From contig JAFAPR010000008.1 of NCBI GenBank assembly GCA_019247075.1, forward strand, positions 67,074 through 105,962: a stretch of 38,889 nucleotides of DNA, read 5' to 3'. This document shows, one piece after another, positions 7,997 through 19,195 of the stretch. A program made the position numbers and the translations under genes. A model generated the notes under the pieces. It did no database searches, was not told the origin of the DNA, and saw only the letters and a list, made by a program, of their open reading frames with translations. The number at the start of each line of letters is the position of its first letter. Position 1 is the first letter of the stretch. The stretch comes from Solirubrobacterales bacterium (GTDB lineage Bacteria; Actinomycetota; Thermoleophilia; Solirubrobacterales; Solirubrobacteraceae).

Positions 7997-8742
7997 GTCT
8001 GGGGTTCCTCGACGTCGAGGCGGCAGTCAAGTCGGAGCGCTTCTCGCCCGTCGCACGGAGCCCCATGGAGCGCCTGGCCCGCGCGGCCGGCGGCCAGTTT
8101 GAGATTCGCGACGGCTGGGCGGTCGCGGTCTCCTACGGCTCCGCCGAGCGGGAAGCGGAGACGGTGACGCGGGCTGCCGGATGGGCGGACACGTCCCACC
8201 TCGGCAAGCTCGAGCTCCAGGCGGAACCCGAGCTGTTGGAGGCGATCGTCGCCTCCAACGCGTCGGCGCCATTCGAGCTCGGCTGCGCACACCGCGCCGC
8301 CGGCGCGTGGTGGTGCCCACTCGCTCCCAGCCGCCTGCTCGTCGTCTGCGATCCGGGCCGGCTCGCGCCGGTGCGCGGTCTGCTGGAGCAAGCGGTCGGC
8401 GCCTCGGACGTGCCCGGGAGCCTCGTCGATGTGACCACGGTGCTCGCTGCGCTGACCATCGTTGGGCCAGCCGCGCGCGAGATGTTCGCCCGCTTCTGCG
8501 CGATCGACCTGCGCGCGGGAGCGACGCCGCCCGGTGCCGTTCGTCCCGGCTCCGTGGCCCGCCAGCCGGGCGTCGTGCTGTGCGAGGGCGAGGACCGGTT
8601 CACGATGCTGTTCGGGTGGGCGGTGGCGGAGTACGTGTGGCGCCAGGTCGATGAGGCAGGTCGCCATCTCGGCGCCGGCCCCGTGGGAGTGGATGCGCTG
8701 CGGCCGCTGGCCGCGCCCGTGGAGGTGAGCTCCGGTGCGTGA
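7993..8742 (+). CDS. soxG: Sarcosine oxidase gamma subunit-like protein
   Basis: The protein has 249 residues and is related to the GcvT fold, as SoxG proteins are. Recognisable parts are the RAAGWADTSHLGKLEL block, TTVLAALTIVGPAAREMFARF and the C-terminal GWAVAEYVWRQV. SoxG is a structural subunit without its own cofactor. The GTG start overlaps the soxA stop by 4 bases, and its end overlaps the soxB start by 8 bases, so the four subunits are coupled. Family sequence conservation is low; the call rests on the GcvT-like blocks plus position. Confidence 0.85.
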   Translation: MSLGFLDVEAAVKSERFSPVARSPMERLARAAGGQFEIRDGWAVAVSYGSAEREAETVTRAAGWADTSHLGKLELQAEPELLEAIVASNASAPFELGCAHRAAGAWWCPLAPSRLLVVCDPGRLAPVRGLLEQAVGASDVPGSLVDVTTVLAALTIVGPAAREMFARFCAIDLRAGATPPGAVRPGSVARQPGVVLCEGEDRFTMLFGWAVAEYVWRQVDEAGRHLGAGPVGVDALRPLAAPVEVSSGA

Positions 8743-9949
8743 GCTGTTTCGCCCCCGGCGGATGTGGCGCCGACAGCAGGAGCTCAAAAGCTCCTACGAC
8801 GTGGTGATCGTCGGCGGCGGCTCGCACGGCCTGGCCGCCGCGTACTACCTCAAGCGAGATCACGGCATCCGCAACGTGGCGGTGCTCGAGCAGCGCTACA
8901 TCGGCTCGGGAGCGGCGGGGCGCAACACCACGATCCTGCGCTCGAACTACAAGACGCCCGAGGGTGCGCGCTTCTACGACCAGAGCGTGAAGCTGTACGA
9001 GGGACTCTCACAGGAGCTCGAGTTCAACCTGCTGTTCTCCCAGTGCGGGCACCTGACGCTCGCCCACTCAGACCGGGCGATGTTCGTGATGGCCAACCGC
9101 GCCGAGGTCAACCGCCAGCTCGGGATCGACTCGCGCCTGATCTACCCCGAGGAGATCAGGCGCCTAGCGCCCGCGATGCGACTCGACCAGGGCGCCACCT
9201 TCCCCGTCATGGGCGCGCTCTACCACCCGCCGGGGGGGATCATCCGCCACGACGCGGTGGTGTGGGGCTTCGCCCGCGGCGCGGACCGGGGCGGCGTGGA
9301 GCTCCACCAGAACACGGAGGTGACCGGGCTCGAGCGCGCGAACGGTCGCGTCACGGCGGTGCGCACCAACCGGGGCACGATCAAGGCGGGCGTGGTCTTG
9401 AGCTGCACCGCGGGGTGGAGCTCCGAGACCTGCCGGATGGCCGGCGTTTCACTGCCGATCACCACTCACATCCTGCAGGCGTGCGTGACCGAGCCGCTGA
9501 AGCCACTGCTGGACGTGGTGGTCGTCTCCTCGCAGATGCACGTCTACATAAGCCAGACCGACCGCGGCGAGATTCTGCTCGGCGCCGAGATCGAGCCCTG
9601 GACGACCTATCGCATGCAGGGGACGCTCAACTTCCTGCAGGAGGTCTGCCGCCACACGCTGGAGCTGTTCCCCCAGCTCGAGCGGGTGAGGATTCTCCGC
9701 AGCTGGGCGGGCCTATGCGATCTGACCCCCGACTACAGTCCGATCCTGGGCGCGACGGAGGTCGAGAACTTCCACGTGAGCGCCGGGTGGGGCACCTACG
9801 GCTTCAAGGCTGCGCCGATCGTCGGCAAGACTCTTGCCGAGCTGGTCGCCACCAACAAAACGCCGGAGCTGATCGCCCCGTTTGCGCTCGAGCGCTTCTA
9901 CGAGGACCGGCTCGTCTCCGAGTTGGCCGCGGCAGCGGTGAGCCACTGA
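8735..9949 (+). CDS. soxB: Sarcosine oxidase beta subunit-like flavoprotein
   Basis: The protein has 404 residues and is a DAO-family flavoprotein. The FAD Rossmann motif VIVGGGSHGLAAAYYL lies near residue 26. The segment RHDAVVWG places His172 where the sarcosine oxidase beta subunit carries covalently bound FMN (about His173 in characterised enzymes). The C-terminus has the GWGTYGFKAAPIVGKTLAEL block. This subunit oxidises the N-methyl group of the amine substrate and hands it to the alpha subunit. The gene order here is D-A-G-B, whereas B-D-A-G is usual. It starts with GTG inside the soxG end. N-methylglutamate dehydrogenase MgdA is the close alternative. Confidence 0.88.
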   Translation: MRELFRPRRMWRRQQELKSSYDVVIVGGGSHGLAAAYYLKRDHGIRNVAVLEQRYIGSGAAGRNTTILRSNYKTPEGARFYDQSVKLYEGLSQELEFNLLFSQCGHLTLAHSDRAMFVMANRAEVNRQLGIDSRLIYPEEIRRLAPAMRLDQGATFPVMGALYHPPGGIIRHDAVVWGFARGADRGGVELHQNTEVTGLERANGRVTAVRTNRGTIKAGVVLSCTAGWSSETCRMAGVSLPITTHILQACVTEPLKPLLDVVVVSSQMHVYISQTDRGEILLGAEIEPWTTYRMQGTLNFLQEVCRHTLELFPQLERVRILRSWAGLCDLTPDYSPILGATEVENFHVSAGWGTYGFKAAPIVGKTLAELVATNKTPELIAPFALERFYEDRLVSELAAAAVSH

Positions 9950-10004
9950 TGAAGGCGGCGGCCGCCAACACAACAGTCGTTGTTTGTCTAGCGAAGGGAC
10001 CACG

Positions 10005-11702
10005 ATGTGCGCTGTAGCCAAGGAACCCATCAGCAGCCTTGAGATCGCCCAAGAAGCGGAGCTTGCACCAATCGAGGCGATCGCTGAGCGTGCCGGGCTC
10101 GAGCCCGATGAGGTGGAGCCGTACGGCCGCTACAAGGCGAAGATCAACCTGGCCGCGCTCGAGCGTCTGGCCGGGGTCGCGCAGGGAAAGCTGATCTGCG
10201 TCGCTGGAATGACGCCTACGCGTGCCGGCGAGGGCAAGACCACCACTTCTGTTGCGCTCACCCAGGGGCTGGGGGCGATCGGCCGCAGGCCGGTGCTTTG
10301 CCTGCGGGAGCCGTCGCTGGGGCCGGTCTTTGGCATCAAGGGCGGCGCGGCCGGCGGAGGCTATACGCAGGTGGTGCCGATGGAGGACCTGAACCTGCAC
10401 TTCACCGGCGACATCCACGCGATTGGCGCCGCCAACAACTTGCTGGCGGCGATGCTCGATGCCTCGATCCTGCACGGGAACCGTCACCACTTGGATGCGC
10501 TCAACATCACGTGGCGCCGCGCTGTCGACATCAATGACCGCACGCTCCGGCAGATCACGATCGGGCTGGGAGGGCGGGCCAACGGATACCCGCGAGAGAC
10601 CGGCTTCGACATCACGGCCGCATCGGAAGTGATGGCGATCGTCGCCATCTCCCGCCACCTACAAGACCTCCGGCAGCGGCTCGGGCGGATCACGGCCGGA
10701 TACAGCTATAACGGGCAGACCCCAGTCACTGCGGAGGATCTAGGCGCTGCGGGCGCGATGACGGTTCTGCTCAAGGACGCCATCAAGCCGAACCTGATTC
10801 AGACCCTCGAGGGGCAGCCGTGCCTCATGCACTGCGGTCCCTTCGCGAACATTGCCCACGGGAACTCGTCGCTGGTCGGAACGACGCTTGGACTGCACCT
10901 CGGTGACTACGTGGTGACCGAGTCGGGCTTTGGTTCAGACATGGGGATGGAGAAGCTGTTCGACATCGTCTGTCGCGTCGGGGGCCTGCGACCCAGCTGC
11001 GTGGTGCTCGTCACCACCGTCCGCGCGCTCAAGCATCACGGCGGGCTCGATGGCAACGAGCCCGATTCAGCGCGCGCGACGGCCGCGATCGTGGTGGGCG
11101 CCGAGAACATGAAACGCCACCTGGGGATCGTCCGGGAGTTCGGCGTTCCCTGCGTGGTCGCGGTCAATCGCCGTCCTGAGGACACGGACGAAGAAGTCGA
11201 GCTCGTCAGACGTCTTGCGTTGGAAAATGGCGCCCACGCGGCCGAGGTCAACGACGGGTTTGCGCGCGGCGGCGAGGGAGCCATCGAGTTCGCTCAAGCC
11301 GTGGTCGACGCGTGCGAGCTGGAGAACGACTTCCACCACCTGTACGACTCGCAGGAGTCGCTGACATCGAAGATCGAGACGATCGCCACGCGCGTGTACG
11401 GCGCGGAGGGCGTGTACATCCTCCCTGAGGCGGAGCGCAAGATCCGCAAGCTGGAGGCGGACGGGCTCGGTGAGCTGCCGGTCTGCATGGCGAAGACGCA
11501 CCTCTCGCTGTCTGCCGACCCAGAGCTGCTGAATGCCCCCACGGGATTCACAGTCCCCGTGCGCGATGTCCGCCCGTACACCGGCGCGGGATGGGTCGTG
11601 GCTTTGACCGGCGCCGTCATGCAGATGCCCGGGCTGGGCAAGGATCCCGCCGCGGTCCGCGTCGATATCACCGAGACGGGACGCACCGTCGGCCTGTTCT
11701 AA
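10005..11702 (+). CDS. fhs: Formate-tetrahydrofolate ligase
   Basis: The protein has 565 residues. It joins formate and tetrahydrofolate at the cost of ATP, or runs in reverse to release formate. The ATP site is TPTRAGEGKTTT at residues 70-81; other family blocks are LREPSLGPVFGIKGGAAGGGY, NLHFTGDIHAIGAANN and the C-terminal MPGLGKDPAA. The start is set at ATG 10005 because GAAGGGA lies five bases upstream; an in-frame TTG at 9984 is less likely. It lies 55 bases after soxB and is followed directly by a methenyl-THF cyclohydrolase. In this setting it likely turns sox-derived one-carbon folates into formate plus ATP. Confidence 0.97.
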   Translation: MCAVAKEPISSLEIAQEAELAPIEAIAERAGLEPDEVEPYGRYKAKINLAALERLAGVAQGKLICVAGMTPTRAGEGKTTTSVALTQGLGAIGRRPVLCLREPSLGPVFGIKGGAAGGGYTQVVPMEDLNLHFTGDIHAIGAANNLLAAMLDASILHGNRHHLDALNITWRRAVDINDRTLRQITIGLGGRANGYPRETGFDITAASEVMAIVAISRHLQDLRQRLGRITAGYSYNGQTPVTAEDLGAAGAMTVLLKDAIKPNLIQTLEGQPCLMHCGPFANIAHGNSSLVGTTLGLHLGDYVVTESGFGSDMGMEKLFDIVCRVGGLRPSCVVLVTTVRALKHHGGLDGNEPDSARATAAIVVGAENMKRHLGIVREFGVPCVVAVNRRPEDTDEEVELVRRLALENGAHAAEVNDGFARGGEGAIEFAQAVVDACELENDFHHLYDSQESLTSKIETIATRVYGAEGVYILPEAERKIRKLEADGLGELPVCMAKTHLSLSADPELLNAPTGFTVPVRDVRPYTGAGWVVALTGAVMQMPGLGKDPAAVRVDITETGRTVGLF

Positions 11703-12272
11703 GTGGCGTCGAGCGCTCAGCGGTCGCTGGCGTCACTTCTGGTCGACCTCGCGGACCGCACCCCGGCTCCGGGCGGCGGCTCCGCGAGTGCCTGGGCCGG
11801 GGCACTGGCAGCCGCGCTCGGTGAGATGGTGGCGAACTTTGCCAACGACAGCGCAGCCGCGCAGGAGGCGATGTCCCTGCGCGCCGAGCTGCTTGCGGCT
11901 GGAGAGCTCGAGCTCACGTCGTATGGGCCCGCCCTGGAGGCGTGGCGGCTTCCGGCGCAAGATTCCTCACGCGAGGCCCGGCTGGCAGCGGCGTTGTCGG
12001 AGGCGTCGCGGGCGCCGCTCGCGATCGCCCGCGCGTCCACGCAGGTCGCTGAGCTGGCCGCCCGGATCGCGGAGATGAGCAAGCCGGAGCTCGCCGGGGA
12101 TGCGATCGCCGCGGTGCTGCTGGCCGAGGCCTCCAGCCGCGCCGCAGCCCGACTCGTCGAGATCAACCTCGCGCAGAGGCCCGAGGATCCGCGACTGGCG
12201 GTCGTGGACGAGCTCGTCGAGCGGGCGGGTACGGCGCGAGACGCCGCGCTCACAAGCCGCAAGCCGCCCTAA
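11703..12272 (+). CDS. fchA: Cyclodeaminase-type methenyl-THF cyclohydrolase (FchA-like)
   Basis: The protein has 189 residues and belongs to the formiminotransferase-cyclodeaminase C-terminal family. The conserved block is TPAPGGGSASAWAGALAAALGEMVANF near the start, and the rest is an all-helical domain. Stand-alone members convert 5,10-methenyl-THF to 10-formyl-THF. The GTG start follows the fhs stop with no gap, so the two steps (methenyl to formyl to formate) are encoded together. No folD-like methylene-THF dehydrogenase is in the window, so that oxidation must come from elsewhere. The stop overlaps the stop of the convergent Fe-S oxidoreductase gene. A different cyclodeaminase activity is possible but less likely. 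Confidence 0.85.
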   Translation: MASSAQRSLASLLVDLADRTPAPGGGSASAWAGALAAALGEMVANFANDSAAAQEAMSLRAELLAAGELELTSYGPALEAWRLPAQDSSREARLAAALSEASRAPLAIARASTQVAELAARIAEMSKPELAGDAIAAVLLAEASSRAAARLVEINLAQRPEDPRLAVVDELVERAGTARDAALTSRKPP

Positions 12273-14422
12273 GTCGTCGCGGCTACCTCCGCCGGCAGCA
12301 GCGCCTCTTCGACGAGCTCGGTGAGCTCGCGCAGCTCGATCCGCTCGGCATTGCCGGAGGTCTTGATCGCGTCTTCGAACATCGTCACGTCCTTGGGGCA
12401 GGAGACGACGAACAGCTCCACCGCTTGCAACGCGACGGCCTCGCGGATCCTGTTCTCGGCGGGCCGCTCCTGGCCGGGCTCGTCGGGGATCCAGATGCGC
12501 CCGCCGCCGGCGCCGCAGCAGAAGGAGTTCGAGCGGTTGCGCGGCATTTCTAGAAGCGTGCAGCCGAGCTCGCGCAGAATCTGGCGCGGTGCCTCGTAGA
12601 CGCCGTTGTGGCGGCCCAGGTAGCAGGGGTCGTGGTAGGTAGTGCGGTAGGACAGCCGCCCCCCCACGTCCAGTCGCCCGGCAAGGATCAGCTCCAGCAG
12701 AAGCTCGGCGTGGTGGAGCACCTGCCAGTCAGCCCCGAGCACCGGGTACTCGTTGCGCAGCGTGTTGAGCGAGTGGGGGTCGCTGGTCATGATCCGCTGG
12801 AACTCGCATTCCGAGATCGCCGCGATGTTGTGCTCGGCGAGGTCCTCGAACAGGCCCTCCTCGCCGACCCGGCGCACGTCGTTGCCCGAGTTGCGCTCGC
12901 CGTCGTAAAGGATCCCGAATTCCACGCCGGCCCGATCCAGCAGCCGCGCCAGGGTGCGCGAGACCCGCTGGGAACGGGGGTCGAAGCTGGCGTAGTCCCC
13001 CACGAACCACAGCACCTCGACGGGCTCGCGGCGCGCGTCCTTGACGTCGAAATCGAGCTCCTCGGTCCAGCGACCGCGCCGCCGGTTGCGCTCGCCGAAC
13101 GAATTACCGGACTTGTGGATCGTCTGGAGGACCGATTGCACGTTCGGGTCGAGCTCGCCCTCTTCGACGAGGCGGCGGCGCAGCTGGTTGATGATCGGCG
13201 CCTGCTCGATCCCCACCGGACAGGCCTCCACGCAGGCGTTGCACTGCATGCACGACCACACGGTCTCGGTGCGAACCCCGTCCTGGCCGACGACAGCGTC
13301 GTCCTGCGCGCCGCCGCCGTCAAGCCGGCCGGCCATGAGCCCGCCCAGCACGCCGCCGATCGCGACGTTTGACTGCTCGTGAAGCTCAAGCACCACGTCG
13401 CGCGGCGACAGCGGGCGGCCGGTGGCGTTGGCCGGGCAGGCCTCGTGGCAGCGCCCGCACTTGGTGCAGGCGTCGATCTGGAGCAGGTGCAGCGGGCTGA
13501 AGTCCTGAAGCTGGCCGTACCCAGCTGGCGCAGAGGCGCGCTCGGGCGGGATCACCGCAAGCCGCTTGCCGGCGAGCGGGTCGCGCAGCGACAGCGACAG
13601 GTAGCTCGTGATCATGTGCCCCGCCTTGGTGTAGGGAATGCTCGCCACGAACGCGATCGCCAACAGGCCGTGAAACCACCACAGCCCGTGGCGCACCCCG
13701 CCGAGCGTCGCGGAGCTCACCCCTGACAGCGCCTGAGCGACCACCCAGCCACCGAACTGCGTGCCGCCGTAGCCGGGGTGGCTCATCGCGATCCGCACGC
13801 CCTCGAGCACGAACCCGGTCAGCGCGATCACCAGCAGGATCGAGATGAACGCCCAGTCGCCGACGCGGTAGGTGCGCCGCTCGAGGTGAACCTCGCCCGG
13901 CGCCCGGTCAGGCCGCGTGTAGTCAAGCTTGCGCGGGCGCAGAACCCCTCGGCGGAACATCATCACCAGCACGCCGGCGATCAGCACCGTCCCCAGGACG
14001 TTCAAGACCTCCTTGTAGCCGAGATAGAAGTTGCCATGGAAGTAGTCCAAGCCGAACACCGGCTTGGTGAAATCGGTGTTGAACCCCAGCACCACCGTGC
14101 CCGCGAACAGCACGATCCAGCCGTAGAAGATCCCCCGGTGCGCCCACCCGGCCAGGCGGTCACGGCGGGCGATCGTCCTGTGCGAGAGAAGGCTTTGCAG
14201 GCCGCGCCACAGCCTGGCCGGCAGCTCCCGCCAGGGGTACGGCGGCCAGGGGCCCCCGCGCCCCCGGCTCCACTTGTAAAACGGCCGCGCGACCCCGTAC
14301 AAGAAGACCAGCACCGACACAACAGCCAGCGCGTACCAGGCTATCTTCAAGCCGACCGAGAGATGCCAAAAGACCGGGCGGGTCTTCACCGCGGCCTGCA
14401 GGAGCGTGCCACCGCCGGGCAC
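12269..14422 (-). CDS. Membrane Fe-S oxidoreductase, ETF:quinone type (DgcB/EMO-like)
   Basis: The protein has 717 residues. The first 300 or so hold about five or six hydrophobic helices with His residues, resembling the NarI-type haem b domain. A soluble part follows with two [4Fe-4S] motifs (CTKCGRCHEACP and CMQCNACVEACP) and an HdrD/GlpC-like region. The last CCG domain is intact (DPCYLGRHNG, then FCCGAGGGRIW), while the first lacks its cysteines. Proteins of this build include DgcB of dimethylglycine catabolism and ETF:(methyl)menaquinone oxidoreductases. It lies 3 bases after etfA in the same operon, so it probably takes electrons from that ETF to the quinone pool at the inner face of the membrane. 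It starts with GTG. Confidence 0.85.
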   Translation of the reverse strand: MPGGGTLLQAAVKTRPVFWHLSVGLKIAWYALAVVSVLVFLYGVARPFYKWSRGRGGPWPPYPWRELPARLWRGLQSLLSHRTIARRDRLAGWAHRGIFYGWIVLFAGTVVLGFNTDFTKPVFGLDYFHGNFYLGYKEVLNVLGTVLIAGVLVMMFRRGVLRPRKLDYTRPDRAPGEVHLERRTYRVGDWAFISILLVIALTGFVLEGVRIAMSHPGYGGTQFGGWVVAQALSGVSSATLGGVRHGLWWFHGLLAIAFVASIPYTKAGHMITSYLSLSLRDPLAGKRLAVIPPERASAPAGYGQLQDFSPLHLLQIDACTKCGRCHEACPANATGRPLSPRDVVLELHEQSNVAIGGVLGGLMAGRLDGGGAQDDAVVGQDGVRTETVWSCMQCNACVEACPVGIEQAPIINQLRRRLVEEGELDPNVQSVLQTIHKSGNSFGERNRRRGRWTEELDFDVKDARREPVEVLWFVGDYASFDPRSQRVSRTLARLLDRAGVEFGILYDGERNSGNDVRRVGEEGLFEDLAEHNIAAISECEFQRIMTSDPHSLNTLRNEYPVLGADWQVLHHAELLLELILAGRLDVGGRLSYRTTYHDPCYLGRHNGVYEAPRQILRELGCTLLEMPRNRSNSFCCGAGGGRIWIPDEPGQERPAENRIREAVALQAVELFVVSCPKDVTMFEDAIKTSGNAERIELRELTELVEEALLPAEVAATT

Positions 14423-14425
14423 CTG

Positions 14426-15391
14426 TCAGCCCAGCGCCCGCTCCAACTCGTCGGCGACCTCAAACAGGTCCGCGACCGCGCCGAAGTGCGCCACCCCAAA
14501 GATCGGCGCCTCTGGATCGGTGTTGACGGCGATGATCGTGTCCGCGCTGCGCATCCCCGCGAGGTGCTGGACCGCGCCCGAGATCCCGAGCGCCAGATAG
14601 ACCCGGGGCTTGACCGTCTTGCCCGACTGGCCAACCTGACGAGCATTTGGCATCCAGCCGGCGTCCACCAGCGGCCGGGAGACGCTCAAGGTAGCGCCGA
14701 ACCGCTCCGCGAGATGCTCAAAGCGTGGGATGTTGTCCTTGTCCTCGATCCCCCGGCCGATCGAGAGCAAAAACTCCGCCTTCGTTATGTCCACGTCGCC
14801 GATGGCCACGTCCCGGAACTCCACGTGCTCGGTGCGCGCGGTCCCGTCGAGGTCGATCTCCACGGCCCGGGCGGCGGCTGCCCCGGAGCCCGCCGGCGCC
14901 GCGGCGAAGATCCCAGGGCGGACGGTCAAGAGCGTGCAGCTCTTGCCCGGGAAGTCAAGCTCGGCGTGGAGCTTGTCGCCGTAGGCGCCGCGGCGCGCGC
15001 GCGGCCCCTGCGCCCACCACACCGCCGTCACGTCGGCGGCAAACCCCAGCCCCAGACGGGCCGCCACCGCGGGTACGAACCCCAGCGAGTCGATCGTGTG
15101 GCCGGCGAGCACGATCGCCGGACGTTCGCGCTCGATCAATCCCTCAAGCGCCCTCTGCCACACGTGCGCCTCGAAGTGCTCGGTCGGCGAGGTCACCGTC
15201 AGCACCTCGGAAACGCCGTCAGCGCCAACCGCATTGGCGAACCGCTCGGCCTGCTGGTCGATCACGGCCACCGCGACCCGGCCGCCGACGCCCGCGGCGA
15301 CTTCGCGCGCTGCGCTCACCAGCTCGAGTGAGACCTCGCGCAGCTCTCCCTGCCGCGCCTCCGCGAGGATCAACACGCCGCCGTCGCTCAT
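14426..15391 (-). CDS. etfA: Electron transfer flavoprotein alpha subunit
   Basis: The protein has 321 residues. The C-terminal FAD-binding domain shows SIGRGIEDKDN, SRPLVDAGWMPNARQVGQSG, KPRVYLALGISGAVQHLAGM and NTDPEAPIFGVAHFG, the standard ETF alpha signature. It pairs with the ETF beta encoded directly upstream (4-base ATGA overlap). It probably accepts electrons from the trimethylamine dehydrogenase-like enzyme at the head of the operon and delivers them to the membrane Fe-S oxidoreductase just downstream. No sign of the extra features of bifurcating ETFs was checked beyond motif reading. Confidence 0.95.
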   Translation of the reverse strand: MSDGGVLILAEARQGELREVSLELVSAAREVAAGVGGRVAVAVIDQQAERFANAVGADGVSEVLTVTSPTEHFEAHVWQRALEGLIERERPAIVLAGHTIDSLGFVPAVAARLGLGFAADVTAVWWAQGPRARRGAYGDKLHAELDFPGKSCTLLTVRPGIFAAAPAGSGAAAARAVEIDLDGTARTEHVEFRDVAIGDVDITKAEFLLSIGRGIEDKDNIPRFEHLAERFGATLSVSRPLVDAGWMPNARQVGQSGKTVKPRVYLALGISGAVQHLAGMRSADTIIAVNTDPEAPIFGVAHFGAVADLFEVADELERALG

Positions 15392-16182
15392 CCGCTCATG
15401 CGCTCCTGCACGATCTCGACGATCCGCGCCGCCACCTCGGCCGGCGAGCCGTCGAGCAGCTGCGCGCCGGCCCCGCGCTCGGGCGTCTGGAGCTCGATCG
15501 TATGCGCACCGGCGGCGACCCCGACGGCCCCCGCATCAAGGCCCACGTCCTCCAAGCCGTAGGTGACAAGCGGTTTTTCCCTAGCCTGCTTGATCGCCCG
15601 CAGCGTCGCGTAGCGCGGCTCGTTGATCCCCGTCTGGATCGTCAACAGTGCCGGCAGCCCGATCCGCACGACCTCGACCAACCCACTCTCCAGCTCGCGG
15701 TCGACCGTCAGCGTGGAGCTAGGCGCGTCGTAGGACAGCGCCGTCACCACCGCGACGCGCGCCATGTCCAAGTAGCCCGCCAGCGCGGTCCCCGTAGAGC
15801 CGGTGACCGCGTCGGAGGACTGCACCCCGCAGAAAACGAGGTCGGGCGACTCCCGCTCCACCACCGCCGCCAGCACGCGCGCGACCGCCAGCGGATCGGC
15901 GCCCTGCAGCGATTCGTCCCACACGCGCACCGCGCGATCGGCCCCACGCGCCAGGCACGCGAGCAGCGCCTCCTCGGCCTCCTGCTCGCCAACCGTGACA
16001 GCGACCACCTCACCGCCCTCGCCCTCACCCGACTCGCGCAGCGCAAGCGCGGCCTCCAGCGAAAACGTGTCCCACTCGTTGAGCTCCCACTCGACGAAGT
16101 CCGAGTCGACGCCGCCCCCTTCGAGCAGCTCGAACTCCTCGTCCAGAGAGGCGACCTGCTTGACGCAGACGACGAACTTCAC
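15388..16182 (-). CDS. etfB: Electron transfer flavoprotein beta subunit
   Basis: The protein has 264 residues. It starts KFVVCVKQV and has the ETF beta features NEWDTFSLEAAL, LVFCGVQSSDAVTGSTGTALAGYL and the signature-like region LPALLTIQTGINEPRYATLRAIKQAREKP. It binds AMP and forms a heterodimer with ETF alpha, which holds the redox FAD. It starts with GTG 24 bases after the trimethylamine dehydrogenase-like gene and overlaps etfA by 4 bases. The arrangement dehydrogenase-etfB-etfA-membrane Fe-S protein recalls the dgcA-dgcB-etf neighbourhood of dimethylglycine catabolism in pseudomonads. Confidence 0.95.
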   Translation of the reverse strand: MKFVVCVKQVASLDEEFELLEGGGVDSDFVEWELNEWDTFSLEAALALRESGEGEGGEVVAVTVGEQEAEEALLACLARGADRAVRVWDESLQGADPLAVARVLAAVVERESPDLVFCGVQSSDAVTGSTGTALAGYLDMARVAVVTALSYDAPSSTLTVDRELESGLVEVVRIGLPALLTIQTGINEPRYATLRAIKQAREKPLVTYGLEDVGLDAGAVGVAAGAHTIELQTPERGAGAQLLDGSPAEVAARIVEIVQERMSG

Positions 16183-16206
16183 CGGGACGGGGCGCGCCTA
16201 TGGCAC

Positions 16207-18459
<2,253 letters not shown>

Positions 18460-18527
18460 CTAGCGGATTGGTGGTCCGGTGTCCACCGATCCGGGTCGGT
18501 TTTTGACCGCCGGGGGCTTGTGCCCGC

Positions 18528-19013
18528 TTACCCGTCGGGCGCGATCCACACCAGGCAATCGGCCTGGCGGCGGACGCGCCGTGCGGCTAGCCACAGCTGC
18601 CACCGCGGCGTTCTGCGAACGTCGGGTCCGAGCACCACGAGCCCCGCGCGACGCTCTTCAATAAGCTCGATAAGGGATGTGAGCGGGCGCCGACTTGTGA
18701 TCCGCAACAGCTCGGTCTTGATCCCCAGGGCGGCGGCGCGGCGCGCAGTCGCCCTGACCTCCTCGAGATCCTCCTCGTGCGGCAGCGTGACGTATTCGCG
18801 CGCGAGCATCAGGGTGCGGGGATAGGGCGGAAGCTTGAGCATGTTGGCGACGATCAGAGGGGCGTTGGCATCGAGGGCGCTCTCAAATGCCATCCGCTCG
18901 GCGTTTGGATCGAAGCGCACCGAGAGCGTCCCGAGCACAACGGGTCGCCTCGGGCCGCGGCCCGTGGTCCGAACTGTCGCGCCGTCACGAGGACCATCGA
19001 GCGTTTTGGACAT
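18528..19013 (-). CDS. UspA-like protein, divergent
   Basis: The protein has 161 residues. The middle and end look like a universal stress protein fold: a first strand VVLGTLSVRF, EEVRATARRAAALGIKTELLRIT, then LIELIEERRAGLVVLGPDVRR and a final strand CLVWIAPDG. The Gly-rich ATP-binding loop of typical Usp proteins (GSxxxG) is replaced by RRTPRWQLWLAARR, so nucleotide binding is doubtful. It is on the same strand as tmd, 122 bases upstream, and divergent from the permease gene. I recall similar proteins mainly from Thermoleophilia. Role unknown. Confidence 0.65.
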   Translation of the reverse strand: MSKTLDGPRDGATVRTTGRGPRRPVVLGTLSVRFDPNAERMAFESALDANAPLIVANMLKLPPYPRTLMLAREYVTLPHEEDLEEVRATARRAAALGIKTELLRITSRRPLTSLIELIEERRAGLVVLGPDVRRTPRWQLWLAARRVRRQADCLVWIAPDG

Positions 19014-19097
19014 CGCCGCAGGTTGATTCTACGCCTGCGCAGACGCGACCTCCAGGGGCGGCGCCAGTGCTAAAGAGCGCACTCCAGAAGTCTTTAA

Positions 19098-19126
19098 TTG
19101 ACCGTTCTTGAACAAACTGGTATAAG
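19098..19126 (+). promoter_or_regulatory. Strong sigma70-type promoter for the permease gene
   Basis: TTGACC (19098-19103) and TATAAG (19121-19126) are separated by exactly 17 bases; each matches the consensus in five of six positions. Transcription would begin near 19133, leaving a leader of about 60 bases before the ATG at 19196. GTTC-TT-GAAC (19104-19113) inside the spacer is a short perfect inverted repeat and might be an operator. This is the best promoter seen in the window. Confidence 0.7.
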
Positions 19127-19195
19127 CCGATGCCGACGAGTCATGCGTCAAGACGCACAACCCAAAGTCGGCTCAAGCTGAGGGAGGATCGGGGT

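Noticed and set aside
12608-15331. Long forward open frames opposite the ETF and Fe-S genes (12608-13372, 13778-15331, 14725-16476)
   Set aside because: They are antisense shadows of clearly recognisable etf and Fe-S genes, rich in Arg, Pro and His, with no family motifs.
18484-18503. Hairpin ACCGA...TCGGT followed by TTTTT, terminator-like on the + strand
   Set aside because: No forward gene ends before it; both neighbouring genes are on the reverse strand, so the orientation is wrong for either.
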